A stretch of DNA of 35,260 bases from Achromobacter sp. UMC46 (lineage in GTDB: Bacteria; Pseudomonadota; Gammaproteobacteria; Burkholderiales; Burkholderiaceae_B): NCBI RefSeq assembly GCF_014170335.1, contig NZ_LZZS01000008.1:1-35260 (forward strand). The letters run 5' to 3'. The first letter of the stretch is position 1. Each line of letters begins with the position of its first letter. Below the pieces are notes generated by a model, which was not told where the DNA came from, made no database searches, and was given only the letters and a program-made list of their open reading frames with translations. The translations under genes were made by a program, and so were the position numbers. This document shows positions 6,419-14,733 of the stretch, in pieces.

Positions 6419-8901
6419 AGGTACGCGCGGGCCAGCGCGCCGTCCTGCGCGATTTCCGCCGCCGTGCCTTGCGCGGCCACGCGGCCGGATTCCAGCACAT
6501 AGGCGCGGTCGGCCAGCGACAGCGCCAGCGCCGCCATCTGGTCCACCAGCAGGATCGTCATGGACTCCGCGCGCAGCCGGTCCAGCGCGTCGAACAATTC
6601 GTCGATGATCTTGGGCGCCAGGCCCAGCGACGGTTCGTCCAGCAGCAGGATCACGGGCTTGGACATCAGGCCGCGGGCAATGGCCAGCATCTGCTGTTCG
6701 CCGCCGGACAAGAGGCCGGCGCGTTGATGCAGGCGTTCGCGCAGGCGCGGGAACCGCGTCAGCATTTCCTCGACGCGCGCCTCGCGGTCTTGCGGATGCA
6801 GGAAGGCGCCCAGGCGGATGTTGTCCAGCACGCTCAGGCCCGGGAAGACCTGGCGGCCTTCGGGCACCAGCACCAGGCCGCGCGCCACGATGCTGTCGGC
6901 GGCCAGGCCGTTCAACTCTTGCCCTTGGAGATGCATGCCGCCTTGCGCGGGCCGGTGCAGGCCGGCCAGCGTGCGCATCAGGGTCGACTTGCCCGCGCCG
7001 TTGGCGCCCAGCAGGGCCACCATTTCGCCTTGCCGCACTTGCAGGTCGATACCGTGCAGCACGGGGTTGGCGCCGTACCCGGTGACCAGGTTGCCCACGC
7101 CCAGCACTTCCTGCGCGATGGGGGCGCCTGCGGGCCTGAGCCGCGCCGCCGGGGCGCGCCGGGCGGCGTCATCGCCCAGGTAGGCCTGGCGCACTGCGGG
7201 CGATTGCTGGATGTCGGCGGGAGCGCCTTGCGCCAGTTCGCGCCCGGCGTCGATAGCCACGATGTGATCGGACACCCCCATCACCAGCGCCATGTCGTGC
7301 TCGACCAGCAGCACGCCCGCGCCGGCCTCGGCGATGCGCCGCAGCAGCACGGCCAGCCGCGTCTTGTCTTCGCGGGACAGGCCTGCCGCCGGCTCGTCCA
7401 TCAGCAGGATGTCGGCATCGGTGGCCAGCGCGCGGGCGATCTCCACCAGGCGCCGGTCCACGTGCGGCAGGTCGGCGGCGGGCACGTCCAGCGCGCCCTC
7501 GTAGCCGCAGAACGCCAGCAGGGCGCGTGCCCGTTCGCGCACGTCCGGGGCCAGGTAGCGGCGCGACGCCAGCAGTCCGCCCAAGCGGCCGCGCACCATG
7601 CCCAGCGCCACGTTGTCTTCCACGCTAAGCGTGTCGAACAGTTGCGAGGTCTGGTAGGTGCGGCCGATGCCGCTGCGCGCCACGCGGTAGGCGGACATTG
7701 CGGCCAGCGGTGCATCGCCCAGCGCCACCGCGCCGCTGGTGGGCTGGTAGTAGCCGCTCAGCATGTTGATGACGGTGGACTTGCCTGCGCCGTTGGGCCC
7801 GATCAGCGCCGTCACGGCTGCCGGCGGCACGGTGAAGGACACCGATTGCACGGCGCGCACGCCGCCGAACGTCATCGTCAGCGCGTCGGCGCGCAACACG
7901 CGCCGGGGGCGGCCGCCGGCGGGCATCGCGCCGCCCTGGCGCGGCGTCAGCCCGTGGTTGGCCGCGCTGCGGCGCCACCGCGACAGCAGCCCGGCAACAC
8001 CATCCGGCGCGGCCCACAGCACCACCAGCAGGAAGGCGCCGAAGAACAGCAGGCGGTATTCCTCCAGGCTGGACAGCAGTTCCGGCAGCAGCCCGACGAC
8101 GACCGCGCCCAGCAAGGGGCCGGCCAGCGATCCCGCGCCGCCGAGTGTCACCGCCAGCACGAACAGGATCGACTGCATGAAGTTGAAGTTGTGCGGCGTG
8201 ATCATGCCGGCCTGCGGCGCGTAGAGCCCGCCCGCCAGGCCCACCACCGCTGCCGACACCATGAACGCCACGGCCTTGACCGCCAGCGGGTTGATGCCGA
8301 TGGATTCGCTGGCCGTTTCGCTGTCTTTGACGGCGCGCATCGCGGCGCCCCACGTGCCGCGCGCAAGCAGCGCATAGGCCGCAAGCGCCACGAACGCCGC
8401 CACGATGGCCAGCATGGCCACCCCCCGGTCGCCGCCGATGCCGGCCAGCGAGGGCTGGACGATCCCCATCAGGCCGTTCTGGCCGCCGGTGAGGTCGCCG
8501 CCTTCGATCAGCGCATGCTCCACGATGAAGCCGAAGGCGATGGTGATCATCGCCAGGTAAGGGCCTTTCACGCGCAACGCAGGCAGCGCCAACAGCAGGC
8601 CGAACGCGGCGGCGACAAGCGCTGCCGCCGGCCACGCCAGCCAGAAGCTCCAGCCGGCCTGGCCGGTCAGGATCGCCACGGTGTACGCGCCGATGGCGTA
8701 GAAGCCCGCGTGGCCGAACGACATCTGCCCGGTCAACCCCAGCAGCACGTTCAGCCCGATGCCGGCCAGCGCCAGCAGCGCCACGTTGCCCAGCACGAAC
8801 ACGTAATAGCCGTTGACGGTGGCAGCCAAAGCCAGGCCCGCCGCAGCCAGCAGGGCGTAGATCGCCAGCGGCAGCCAGCGTGATGCAAGTCGCTTATTCA
8901 T
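6409..8901 (-). CDS. LivM-LivG-LivF fusion: permease plus two ATPases of a branched-chain-amino-acid-type ABC importer
   Basis: One 830-residue chain holds three normally separate subunits. Residues 1-320 are a LivM-type permease with many membrane segments and the GLTGQMSFGHAGFYAIGAY signature. Residues about 335-580 are a LivG-type ATPase with Walker A GPNGAGKST (near 366), Walker B ILLMDEP and switch His in LLVEHDM. Residues about 597-830 are a LivF-type ATPase with Walker A GANGAGKST (near 630), signature LSGGEQQ (near 729), Walker B ILLLDEP and a Gln at the switch position (LLVDQM). The LivG signature loop is degenerate, LPHVDRR instead of LSxGQ. The reading frame is continuous, with no sign of a sequencing fusion. 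Its start overlaps the LivH stop by one base (TGATG), which indicates translational coupling. Substrate unknown. Confidence 0.93.
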   Translation of the reverse strand: MNKRLASRWLPLAIYALLAAAGLALAATVNGYYVFVLGNVALLALAGIGLNVLLGLTGQMSFGHAGFYAIGAYTVAILTGQAGWSFWLAWPAAALVAAAFGLLLALPALRVKGPYLAMITIAFGFIVEHALIEGGDLTGGQNGLMGIVQPSLAGIGGDRGVAMLAIVAAFVALAAYALLARGTWGAAMRAVKDSETASESIGINPLAVKAVAFMVSAAVVGLAGGLYAPQAGMITPHNFNFMQSILFVLAVTLGGAGSLAGPLLGAVVVGLLPELLSSLEEYRLLFFGAFLLVVLWAAPDGVAGLLSRWRRSAANHGLTPRQGGAMPAGGRPRRVLRADALTMTFGGVRAVQSVSFTVPPAAVTALIGPNGAGKSTVINMLSGYYQPTSGAVALGDAPLAAMSAYRVARSGIGRTYQTSQLFDTLSVEDNVALGMVRGRLGGLLASRRYLAPDVRERARALLAFCGYEGALDVPAADLPHVDRRLVEIARALATDADILLMDEPAAGLSREDKTRLAVLLRRIAEAGAGVLLVEHDMALVMGVSDHIVAIDAGRELAQGAPADIQQSPAVRQAYLGDDAARRAPAARLRPAGAPIAQEVLGVGNLVTGYGANPVLHGIDLQVRQGEMVALLGANGAGKSTLMRTLAGLHRPAQGGMHLQGQELNGLAADSIVARGLVLVPEGRQVFPGLSVLDNIRLGAFLHPQDREARVEEMLTRFPRLRERLHQRAGLLSGGEQQMLAIARGLMSKPVILLLDEPSLGLAPKIIDELFDALDRLRAESMTILLVDQMAALALSLADRAYVLESGRVAAQGTAAEIAQDGALARAYLGA

Positions 8902-9779
8902 CAGACCTTCCTGACATCGGCGCGTCCGAACAGTCCATTGGGACGCACGGCCAACATGACGATCACCAGCGTGAAGCTGATGATCTGGGTGTACCCGGAG
9001 CCGAGACCCACGGTGATCAGCGCTTCGACCACGCCGAACAGCAGGCCGGCGATCATCACGCCCCAGGCGCTTGTGATGCCGCCCAGGATCGCGACGACAA
9101 ACGCCTTCAGGCCGAACAGCGTGCCCATGTCGGCCTGCACGTTGAACAGCGGCGCGACGAGTGCGCCCGCCACGCCGGCGAACAGCGTGGACACGGCGAA
9201 CGCCGCCATGATGGCGCGGCGCACGGGAATGCCCATCAACCGCGCTGCGCCGGGGTTCTGCACGACCGCCAGCAGCGCCACGCCCCAGCGTGTGCGGCGT
9301 GACAGGGCATGCAGCGCCGCCGCCAGCACCAGCCCGACCATCGGGATCAGCAGCTGCAGGGGATAGACGCCCAGGCCCAGCCCGCCGATTTCAAGCGGCG
9401 CCTGCGCCAACGGCGAAGGCAGGCTGCGCGGCTCTTTGCCGAAGGTGAACATCACGACGTTGTCCAGCACGATGCCGAGCGCCACCGTGGACATCAGCCA
9501 GGCGTTGGAGCCCCGGCTGGCGAACGGCCGCACGGCCAGCCGCTCGACGACCAGGCCGTACAGCGCGCACAGCGCCAACGCCGCCAGCAAAGCGGGCGCC
9601 AGCGGCCAGCCCAGCGTCTGCGCGAAGGTATAGGTCAGCACGGCGCCCAGCATCATGGAACTGCCCTGGGCGAAGTTCACCGTGCCCGACACGGCGTAGG
9701 TCAGGTAAAAGCCCAGGGCCATCAGTCCGTACATGCTTCCCAGACCCAGGCCGCTGACAATGGCGGACATCAACAACAT
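8901..9779 (-). CDS. LivH-type ABC permease
   Basis: This 292-residue integral membrane protein contains the LivH signature GLGLGSMYGLMALGFYLTYAVSGTVNFAQG near its N-terminus and several hydrophobic helices. It should pair with the LivM part of the downstream fusion to form the transmembrane channel of a hydrophobic-amino-acid-type (HAAT) importer. The ATG at 9779 is chosen because a GGAG Shine-Dalgarno sits 6 nt upstream and the family N-terminus begins there; the open frame extends upstream only with non-conserved residues. It follows the binding-protein gene by 25 bp and overlaps the next gene by one base. Confidence 0.94.
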   Translation of the reverse strand: MLLMSAIVSGLGLGSMYGLMALGFYLTYAVSGTVNFAQGSSMMLGAVLTYTFAQTLGWPLAPALLAALALCALYGLVVERLAVRPFASRGSNAWLMSTVALGIVLDNVVMFTFGKEPRSLPSPLAQAPLEIGGLGLGVYPLQLLIPMVGLVLAAALHALSRRTRWGVALLAVVQNPGAARLMGIPVRRAIMAAFAVSTLFAGVAGALVAPLFNVQADMGTLFGLKAFVVAILGGITSAWGVMIAGLLFGVVEALITVGLGSGYTQIISFTLVIVMLAVRPNGLFGRADVRKV

Positions 9780-9804
9780 GCGCGTCTCCGTGTGGAACAG
9801 CCGT

Positions 9805-10995
9805 TTACTGTGCGCCCTTGACGGGCAGGATGCGGTTGTCGATGAACTGCGTCCACACGTAGTCGTCTTCGCGCAGCGCGTCGTGCGAAGCGGGCGTGAA
9901 GGGCTGGTCATAGGTCTTGATCAGGCCGTCGTACTTGCCGATCTTGTAGAAGCCCTGGCGCACCGCGTCGCCCTCGGTCGAACCGGCCTGGGCGATGGCC
10001 AGCGCGGCCAGCTGCATGCCGTCGTAGGCGTTGGCCACGCCCACGGCGGGCGTGATGTCCTGCGGGCCCTTGATGTCGGAATACTTGGCCTTCAGCGCCT
10101 GCATTACCTTGTCGCCCACCGGGCCTTGCTTGCCGAAGAAGCTGTAGGTCTGCACGAAGTGCACGTTCTTGGCGTTGGGGCCGGCCAGCTCGGTGAAGCG
10201 GCCGCCGGCGGGGCCCCAGTGCGACACGATCGGCACCTTCCAGCCCATGCGGTCCAGCGACTTCACCACCTGCGCCGACGGGCCGACGTTGCCGACCAGG
10301 AACAGCGTGTCCGCGCCCTCGGCCTTCAGACGGCTCAGTTGAGGCACCACATCCAGATCGTTGGGCTGGAATTTCTCGACGCCGGCGGGCGTGACCTTGG
10401 CCGCGGCCAGCGCGGCGTTCAGGCCTTTCTCGTTGGATTCGCCCCACGGGTTGTTCACCAGGATCATGCCCGGCTTGGCGCTCTGGAACGTCTTCTGCGC
10501 GTACTGGACCATGGCGCTGTCCACGATCTCGTCCATCGCCGACACGCGGAACACGAAGTTCGGGTTGCCCTTGTTCTGGGTGATGGCGGTGCCGGCCGCC
10601 CACGGTCCCATGAACGGCACCTTCTCCTGGTTCACGATGGGCACGATCGCCATCGAGACCGGCGTGTCCAGGCCGCCGAACAGCACGGCGACCTTTTCCT
10701 TGAAGATCAGTTCGCGCGCGGCGGCCATGCCCTTGGCGGGATTGCCTTCGTCGTCGCGCCGCACCAGCACGATCTGGCGCCCGCCCAGCAGGCCGCCTTT
10801 CGCATTGATCTCGTCGATGGCGATCGTCATGCCGCGCGTCAGCGCTTCGCCCGCGCGCGCCGACTCGCCGGACAGCGCCGTGATCAGGCCGATCTTGATG
10901 GGGTCGGCGGCAAGCGCCGGTTGCGCGGAGAGGCCGGCCGCGAAGAGGGCGGCGGCGGTGGCGCGAAGCAGAAAGGAACGGCGGGTCGGGACCAT
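9805..10995 (-). CDS. Periplasmic substrate-binding protein of the Liv-type ABC importer
   Basis: This 396-residue protein is a type-I periplasmic binding protein of the LivK/HAAT family. The N-terminus MVPTRRSFLLR followed by a hydrophobic stretch and AQPALAAD is an export signal. The twin arginine suggests the Tat route, with cleavage after about residue 29. The mature protein starts with PIKIGLITALSGESARAGEALTRGM, the typical first strand and ligand loop of the family. It is first in the operon with LivH and the LivM-G-F fusion, and has a good AGGAG Shine-Dalgarno 7 nt before the ATG. Its leader carries a 15-bp inverted repeat. Ligands of this family range from amino acids to amides, urea and aromatic acids, so the substrate stays open. 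Confidence 0.93.
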   Translation of the reverse strand: MVPTRRSFLLRATAAALFAAGLSAQPALAADPIKIGLITALSGESARAGEALTRGMTIAIDEINAKGGLLGGRQIVLVRRDDEGNPAKGMAAARELIFKEKVAVLFGGLDTPVSMAIVPIVNQEKVPFMGPWAAGTAITQNKGNPNFVFRVSAMDEIVDSAMVQYAQKTFQSAKPGMILVNNPWGESNEKGLNAALAAAKVTPAGVEKFQPNDLDVVPQLSRLKAEGADTLFLVGNVGPSAQVVKSLDRMGWKVPIVSHWGPAGGRFTELAGPNAKNVHFVQTYSFFGKQGPVGDKVMQALKAKYSDIKGPQDITPAVGVANAYDGMQLAALAIAQAGSTEGDAVRQGFYKIGKYDGLIKTYDQPFTPASHDALREDDYVWTQFIDNRILPVKGAQ

Positions 10996-11019
10996 CGGGC
11001 ACTCCTGGAAAAGTGGAAC

Positions 11020-11067
11020 GGATCTTGCATGGGGTTAAGGGCTGCCTGGTTTCCCCATGCAAGATCC
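11020..11067. promoter_or_regulatory. 15-bp perfect inverted repeat in the divergent control region
   Basis: GGATCTTGCATGGGG (11020-11034) is exactly repeated in inverted orientation as CCCCATGCAAGATCC (11053-11067) with an 18-bp spacer. It lies 24 bp upstream of the binding-protein ATG and 158 bp before the divergent deacetylase-like gene. It could be a pair of operator half-sites, for example for the GntR regulator encoded nearby, or an mRNA hairpin just ahead of the Shine-Dalgarno. Arms of this length are unlikely by chance. There is no T-run, so it is not a classical terminator. Confidence 0.7.
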
Positions 11068-11225
11068 ATGCCATCGGGGCCCAACCGGCCGCCGGGGGCA
11101 GCGATCACCGCGCTACGAGGGGGAGTGCGGCGACTTCAGGCGTGGTTTGTCCGCGTCGGATTTCAGTTTTGTCTACAAAGATTCAGGAATTTTGTTAACA
11201 ATCATGCATCGGGATTTGCACCAAA

Positions 11226-12197
11226 ATGAATCCAACCTTGCTTTCAAGCACTAATCCGGGGCGTGGCGACGCGTCTGACTGGACGCCCGCGCCGCTGGCC
11301 TGCCATGGCCGTTTCGCCTATCAGCCGATCACCGGCCGGGGTGATTACGCCTGGCCGAACGGCGCGCGCCTGGCCGTGTACCTGGGCTTCAACATCGAGC
11401 ATTTCGCGTTCGGCGAAGGGCTGGGGGCCGAACTGGGGCCGGCCTCGCCGCATCCCGACGTGCTGAACTACGCGTGGCGCGAATACGGCAACCGGGTGGG
11501 CGCGTGGCGTTGCCTGGAGCTGTTCGACGAACTGCGCCTGCCCGCCGGCGTGCTGCTCAACACCGCGCTGTACGAGCATTGCCCGGAACTGGTCGACGCG
11601 TTCCTGGCCCGCGGCGATGAACTGATCGGGCACGGCTACAGCAATGCGCACCGCCAGGGCGGCCTGGCCGAGGACCAAGAAAGCGCGCTGCTGGCGCATT
11701 GCCGCGACCGCATCCGGCAGCACGCCGGCCAGGCGCCGGCGGGCTGGCTGTCGCCGTGGATTTCGGAAAGCCGGGCCACGCCCGACCTGCTGGCCGAGGC
11801 CGGCTACCGCTACACGCTGAACTGGTGCCACGACGATCAGCCCATGCGCATGCGCACCCGAGCGGGCGACCTCTGGGCAATTCCGTATCCGCAGGAGCTC
11901 AATGACATCCCGATGATCATGGGCCGCAAGATGGACGCGCGCGACTTTGCCGATATGATTCTTGACCAGTTCGAGGAAATGCGTGCGCAGGCCGCCCGCC
12001 AGCCGCTGGTGATGGGCATCGCGCTGCATCCGTATATCGTTGGGCAGCCGTATCGGTTGCGGCACCTGCGCCGGGCGCTGGCGCCGCTGGCCGCGGCGCG
12101 CGACCGGGGCGAGATCTGGTTCACCACGCCGGGCGAGATCTGCCGCCATGTGGACAGCCTGCCGTCCGCCGCGTCCGCCGTGGCCGCCGTGCGCTGA
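11226..12197 (+). CDS. Polysaccharide-deacetylase-like (PuuE/NodB-fold) hydrolase
   Basis: This 323-residue cytoplasmic protein (no signal peptide) has the distorted TIM-barrel pattern of the polysaccharide-deacetylase superfamily, nearest to the PuuE-like branch. Visible blocks are LAVYLGFNIEHFAFGEG near residue 50, RCLELFDELRLPAGVLLNTALYE near 98, the histidine-containing GDELIGHGYSNAHR near 130, WLSPWISES near 175, and IALHPYIVGQPYR near 265. In the PuuE branch some members act on cyclic ureides such as allantoin rather than on polysaccharide. It diverges from a Liv-type ABC importer and is followed by GntR and flavin-reductase-like genes, so a role in breaking a C-N bond of an imported compound is plausible. 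The true substrate is unknown. Confidence 0.8.
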   Translation: MNPTLLSSTNPGRGDASDWTPAPLACHGRFAYQPITGRGDYAWPNGARLAVYLGFNIEHFAFGEGLGAELGPASPHPDVLNYAWREYGNRVGAWRCLELFDELRLPAGVLLNTALYEHCPELVDAFLARGDELIGHGYSNAHRQGGLAEDQESALLAHCRDRIRQHAGQAPAGWLSPWISESRATPDLLAEAGYRYTLNWCHDDQPMRMRTRAGDLWAIPYPQELNDIPMIMGRKMDARDFADMILDQFEEMRAQAARQPLVMGIALHPYIVGQPYRLRHLRRALAPLAAARDRGEIWFTTPGEICRHVDSLPSAASAVAAVR

Positions 12198-12241
12198 CCC
12201 TCCGACTTTCCGATCCCTCCGTCCGCCCATCCGAGCCCCGC

Positions 12242-13015
12242 ATGCCTACCCGTCGCCCCGCCAACCCCCGCGCCAAGCCCGCGGTCTTGAACGCCGCCAA
12301 GCCGGCCGCCGCCCCGGATGCGGCCGGCCACGCCGACGCGACGCCGGACAGCGACATGGAACGCCGCATCTGCGAAGCGGTGTACGAAAGCGTGATGAGC
12401 CAGCGGCTGACGCCCGGCACGAAACTGCCCGAGGCCGCGATCTGCGAACTGTTCGGCGTGTCGCGCTCGGTGGCGCGCAAAGCCTTGCAGCGGCTGGCGC
12501 ACGAGCACGTGGTGGACCTGCACCATAACCGCGGCGCGGTGGTGGCCGAGCCCACGCCCGAAGACACGCGGCAGATCTTCCAGGCGCGCCGCGCGCTGGA
12601 AGCGGCGCTGCTGCCCTTGGCCGTGGCCCGGGCCACCAAGGCCGACTACGCGTCGCTGCGCAAACAGCTGCGCGACGAACATGCCTTGCTGCACCGCGCC
12701 GGACAGCCCGCGTGGGCGCGCCAGGCCAGCGCTTTCCACGTGCGGCTGGGCGAACTGTCCGGCAACGCCATCCTGCACGGCTACCTGGCCGAACTGGTGT
12801 CGCGGTGCTCGCTCATCGTGGCGCTGTACGAGCCTCCCGGCAACGCCGCCTGCGAACACGGCGAGCACGTGCTGATCGTGGACCTGATGGAACGCGGCGA
12901 CGTGGCCGAGGCCGTGAAGATCAACGACAACCACCTTGCGGACCTGGAGCGGCGCATCAGCCTGGAGCGCCCGCAGCCCGCGCAAACCCTTGCCCAGATG
13001 CTGGGACTGGCCTGA
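12242..13015 (+). CDS. GntR-family regulator with FCD domain
   Basis: This 257-residue protein has a GntR winged-helix domain near residues 40-110 (ICEAVYESVMSQRLTPGTKLPEAAICELFGVSRSVARKAL) and an all-helical FCD effector domain after it. That domain includes RRALEAALLPLA and a late EHGEHVLIVDLMERGD block that normally holds metal-binding histidines. The N-terminal 38 residues are Ala/Pro-rich and probably disordered. It sits 44 bp after the deacetylase-like gene and one base before the flavin-reductase-like gene, so it is probably co-transcribed and local in action. The 15-bp inverted repeat between the divergent operons is a candidate target. FCD regulators usually respond to small carboxylic acids or sugar acids. 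Confidence 0.9.
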   Translation: MPTRRPANPRAKPAVLNAAKPAAAPDAAGHADATPDSDMERRICEAVYESVMSQRLTPGTKLPEAAICELFGVSRSVARKALQRLAHEHVVDLHHNRGAVVAEPTPEDTRQIFQARRALEAALLPLAVARATKADYASLRKQLRDEHALLHRAGQPAWARQASAFHVRLGELSGNAILHGYLAELVSRCSLIVALYEPPGNAACEHGEHVLIVDLMERGDVAEAVKINDNHLADLERRISLERPQPAQTLAQMLGLA

Positions 13016-13016
13016 C

Positions 13017-13658
13017 ATGGAAATCGATTTCGACGCAATCACCGAATACCAGCGCTACAAGCTGATGGCCAGCCTGATCGTGCCCCGGCCGATCGCGCTG
13101 ATCACCACCTTGTCCGAGACCGGCGTGGTCAACGCGGCGCCGTTCAGCATGTTCAACATGCTGGGCGAAGACCCGCCCATCGTCATGGTCAGCATCAACC
13201 GCCTGGAAGACGGCGGCTTGAAGGACACGGCCCGCAACATCGCCCGCGACAAGGAATTCGTGGTGCACCTGACCGACGAGGCGATGGCGGAAAAGATGCA
13301 CCGCTGCGGCGACCGCCTGCCGGCGGACGTCAGCGAACTGGCCCACGCCGGCCTGGACGCCGCGCCCAGCCATCACGTCAAGCCGCCCCGCATCGTGCAG
13401 GCGCCCGTGGCCTTTGAATGCACGCTGTACGAAACGATGGAAACCGCCAGCCGGCAGATCTTCATCGGCCAGGTGCGCTGGCTGCACGCGCGCGATGGCC
13501 TGATCGACACGGAGACCTGGCGCGTGCGCTTGCAGGACTACTTTCCGGTGGGGCGCTTCGGCGCAAGCTTCTACGTCACCACGCGCGACCGCTACGCGAT
13601 CGGCGCCGGGGACGCGCCGGCGGGAACGGCGGCCAGCACCTCGATCGACGAAATCTAA
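13017..13658 (+). CDS. Flavin-reductase-like (FMN-binding split-barrel) protein
   Basis: This 213-residue protein belongs to the flavin-reductase-like split-barrel family. The conserved blocks are LIVPRPIALITTLSETGVVNAAPFSMFN near residue 20, PPIVMVSIN near 58, and KDTARNIARDKEFVVHL near 73, where FMN binds. Members either supply reduced flavin to partner monooxygenases or bind flavin for other redox roles. No monooxygenase gene is next to it here, so its partner is unclear. The ATG at 13017 is one base after the GntR stop, showing an operon. It converges with the LysR gene, leaving only 10 bp between the stops. Confidence 0.86.
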   Translation: MEIDFDAITEYQRYKLMASLIVPRPIALITTLSETGVVNAAPFSMFNMLGEDPPIVMVSINRLEDGGLKDTARNIARDKEFVVHLTDEAMAEKMHRCGDRLPADVSELAHAGLDAAPSHHVKPPRIVQAPVAFECTLYETMETASRQIFIGQVRWLHARDGLIDTETWRVRLQDYFPVGRFGASFYVTTRDRYAIGAGDAPAGTAASTSIDEI

Positions 13659-13668
13659 GGCGGCGCCT

Positions 13669-14592
13669 TCACCACACCGCACCGTGCCCGCCTGGCGGCC
13701 GCAGGTGCCGGGCGAAGCGTTGCGACAGGAACTCCACGAACGCGACGGTCTTGGCCGGCAGGTTCAGGCGTTCGGGATATAGCGCATGGATGTCGGCGGA
13801 CGGCGTGCGCCAATCCCACAACACTTCGCGCAGCCGGCCGGCGCGCAGGTGGTCGGCGGTCTCCCACTCGGACCGCATCACGATGCCGTGGCCGTCCAGC
13901 GCCCATTCCAGCGCGCTTTGGCCGTCATTCGAACTGACCGGGCCGCGCACCTTCACCGTCTCGGCGCGCTGGCCGGACTCCAGCCGCCAAGTGCCGTAGG
14001 CCACGTCGTTCTCGCGCATCACGATGCAGCGGTGGCGCTGCAAGTCGCCCGGCGTGCGCGGCTCGCCGTAGGTGTCCAGGTAACGCGGCGACGCGCACAG
14101 CAGCCGCCGGTTGGACGCGATCTTGCGTGCGGTCAGGCGTGCGTCGGGCAGGTCGCCGAAACGCACGGCCACGTCGAAGCCTTCTTCGATCAGGTTCAGC
14201 GGCCGGTCCGTCAGCCGCATCAGCACTTCGACATCCGGATACTGGCGCGCGAAGTCCGACACGGCCGGCACGATGTGGGCGCGGCCGAAACCGAACGTGG
14301 CGTTCAGCCGCAGCAGCCCTTGGGGCTGGGCGCGGGCGCTTGAGACCGACCGTTCCAGCGCCTCCAGGTCGGCCAGGATGCGGCCGCCTTCCGCCAGATA
14401 CAGCTCGCCCTCTTGCGTGACGCTGACCCGCCGCGTGGTGCGGTTCAGCAGCCGCACGCCCAGCCGCTGTTCCAGCCGGGCCAGCCGCGCGCTGATGGCG
14501 GGCGGCGTCAGGCCCAGTTCGCGGGCGGTGGCGGACAGGTTGCCATGCTTGACCACCAGCGAGAAGAAGGCGAGATCGGAAAGGGCGTCCAT
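13669..14592 (-). CDS. LysR-family transcriptional regulator
   Basis: This 307-residue protein begins with a LysR winged-helix domain (MDALSDLAFFSLVVKHGNLSATARELGLTPPAISARLARLEQRLGVRLLNRTTRRVSVTQEG) followed by a substrate-binding domain with LRLNATFGFGRAHIVPAV and DVEVLMRLTDRP. It belongs to the CrgA/YafC-like branch. The ATG at 14592 is preferred over an upstream TTG in frame at 14607, since the domain starts at MDALSDL. It is divergent from the Bug receptor / LeuCD-like / dehalogenase-like operon and is the expected controller of that operon, with a metabolite of the pathway as the likely co-inducer. Confidence 0.93.
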   Translation of the reverse strand: MDALSDLAFFSLVVKHGNLSATARELGLTPPAISARLARLEQRLGVRLLNRTTRRVSVTQEGELYLAEGGRILADLEALERSVSSARAQPQGLLRLNATFGFGRAHIVPAVSDFARQYPDVEVLMRLTDRPLNLIEEGFDVAVRFGDLPDARLTARKIASNRRLLCASPRYLDTYGEPRTPGDLQRHRCIVMRENDVAYGTWRLESGQRAETVKVRGPVSSNDGQSALEWALDGHGIVMRSEWETADHLRAGRLREVLWDWRTPSADIHALYPERLNLPAKTVAFVEFLSQRFARHLRPPGGHGAVW

Positions 14593-14622
14593 GGGCGGGT
14601 CTCGCAAGCGCTATTTATAAAT

Positions 14623-14642
14623 CTAATTTAATAAAGAATTAG
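14623..14642. promoter_or_regulatory. Candidate LysR operator
   Basis: CTAATT (14623-14628) and AATTAG (14637-14642) form an inverted repeat with an 8-bp spacer inside a very AT-rich stretch between the divergent LysR and receptor genes. The arrangement is like LysR-type recognition boxes. A possible -10 box for the receptor operon, TATACA, lies at 14675-14680. Confidence 0.5.
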
Positions 14643-14733
14643 TCTGATCAGCAATTATAAGAATTAAACCGGCTTATACACTGGCCTTACCGATATAGAG
14701 CCGCACCCACGCGGCCAACCGAGGAGACCAGGA

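Noticed and set aside
6370..8883. An 837-codon plus-strand frame opposite the ABC fusion
   Set aside because: It is rich in Gln/His/Arg repeats typical of a GC-rich antisense shadow, while the minus strand has clear permease and ATPase motifs.
6409..8901. Frameshift or assembly artefact joining livM, livG and livF
   Set aside because: The frame is open throughout, the linkers are plausible and each domain is complete; resequencing could still test it.
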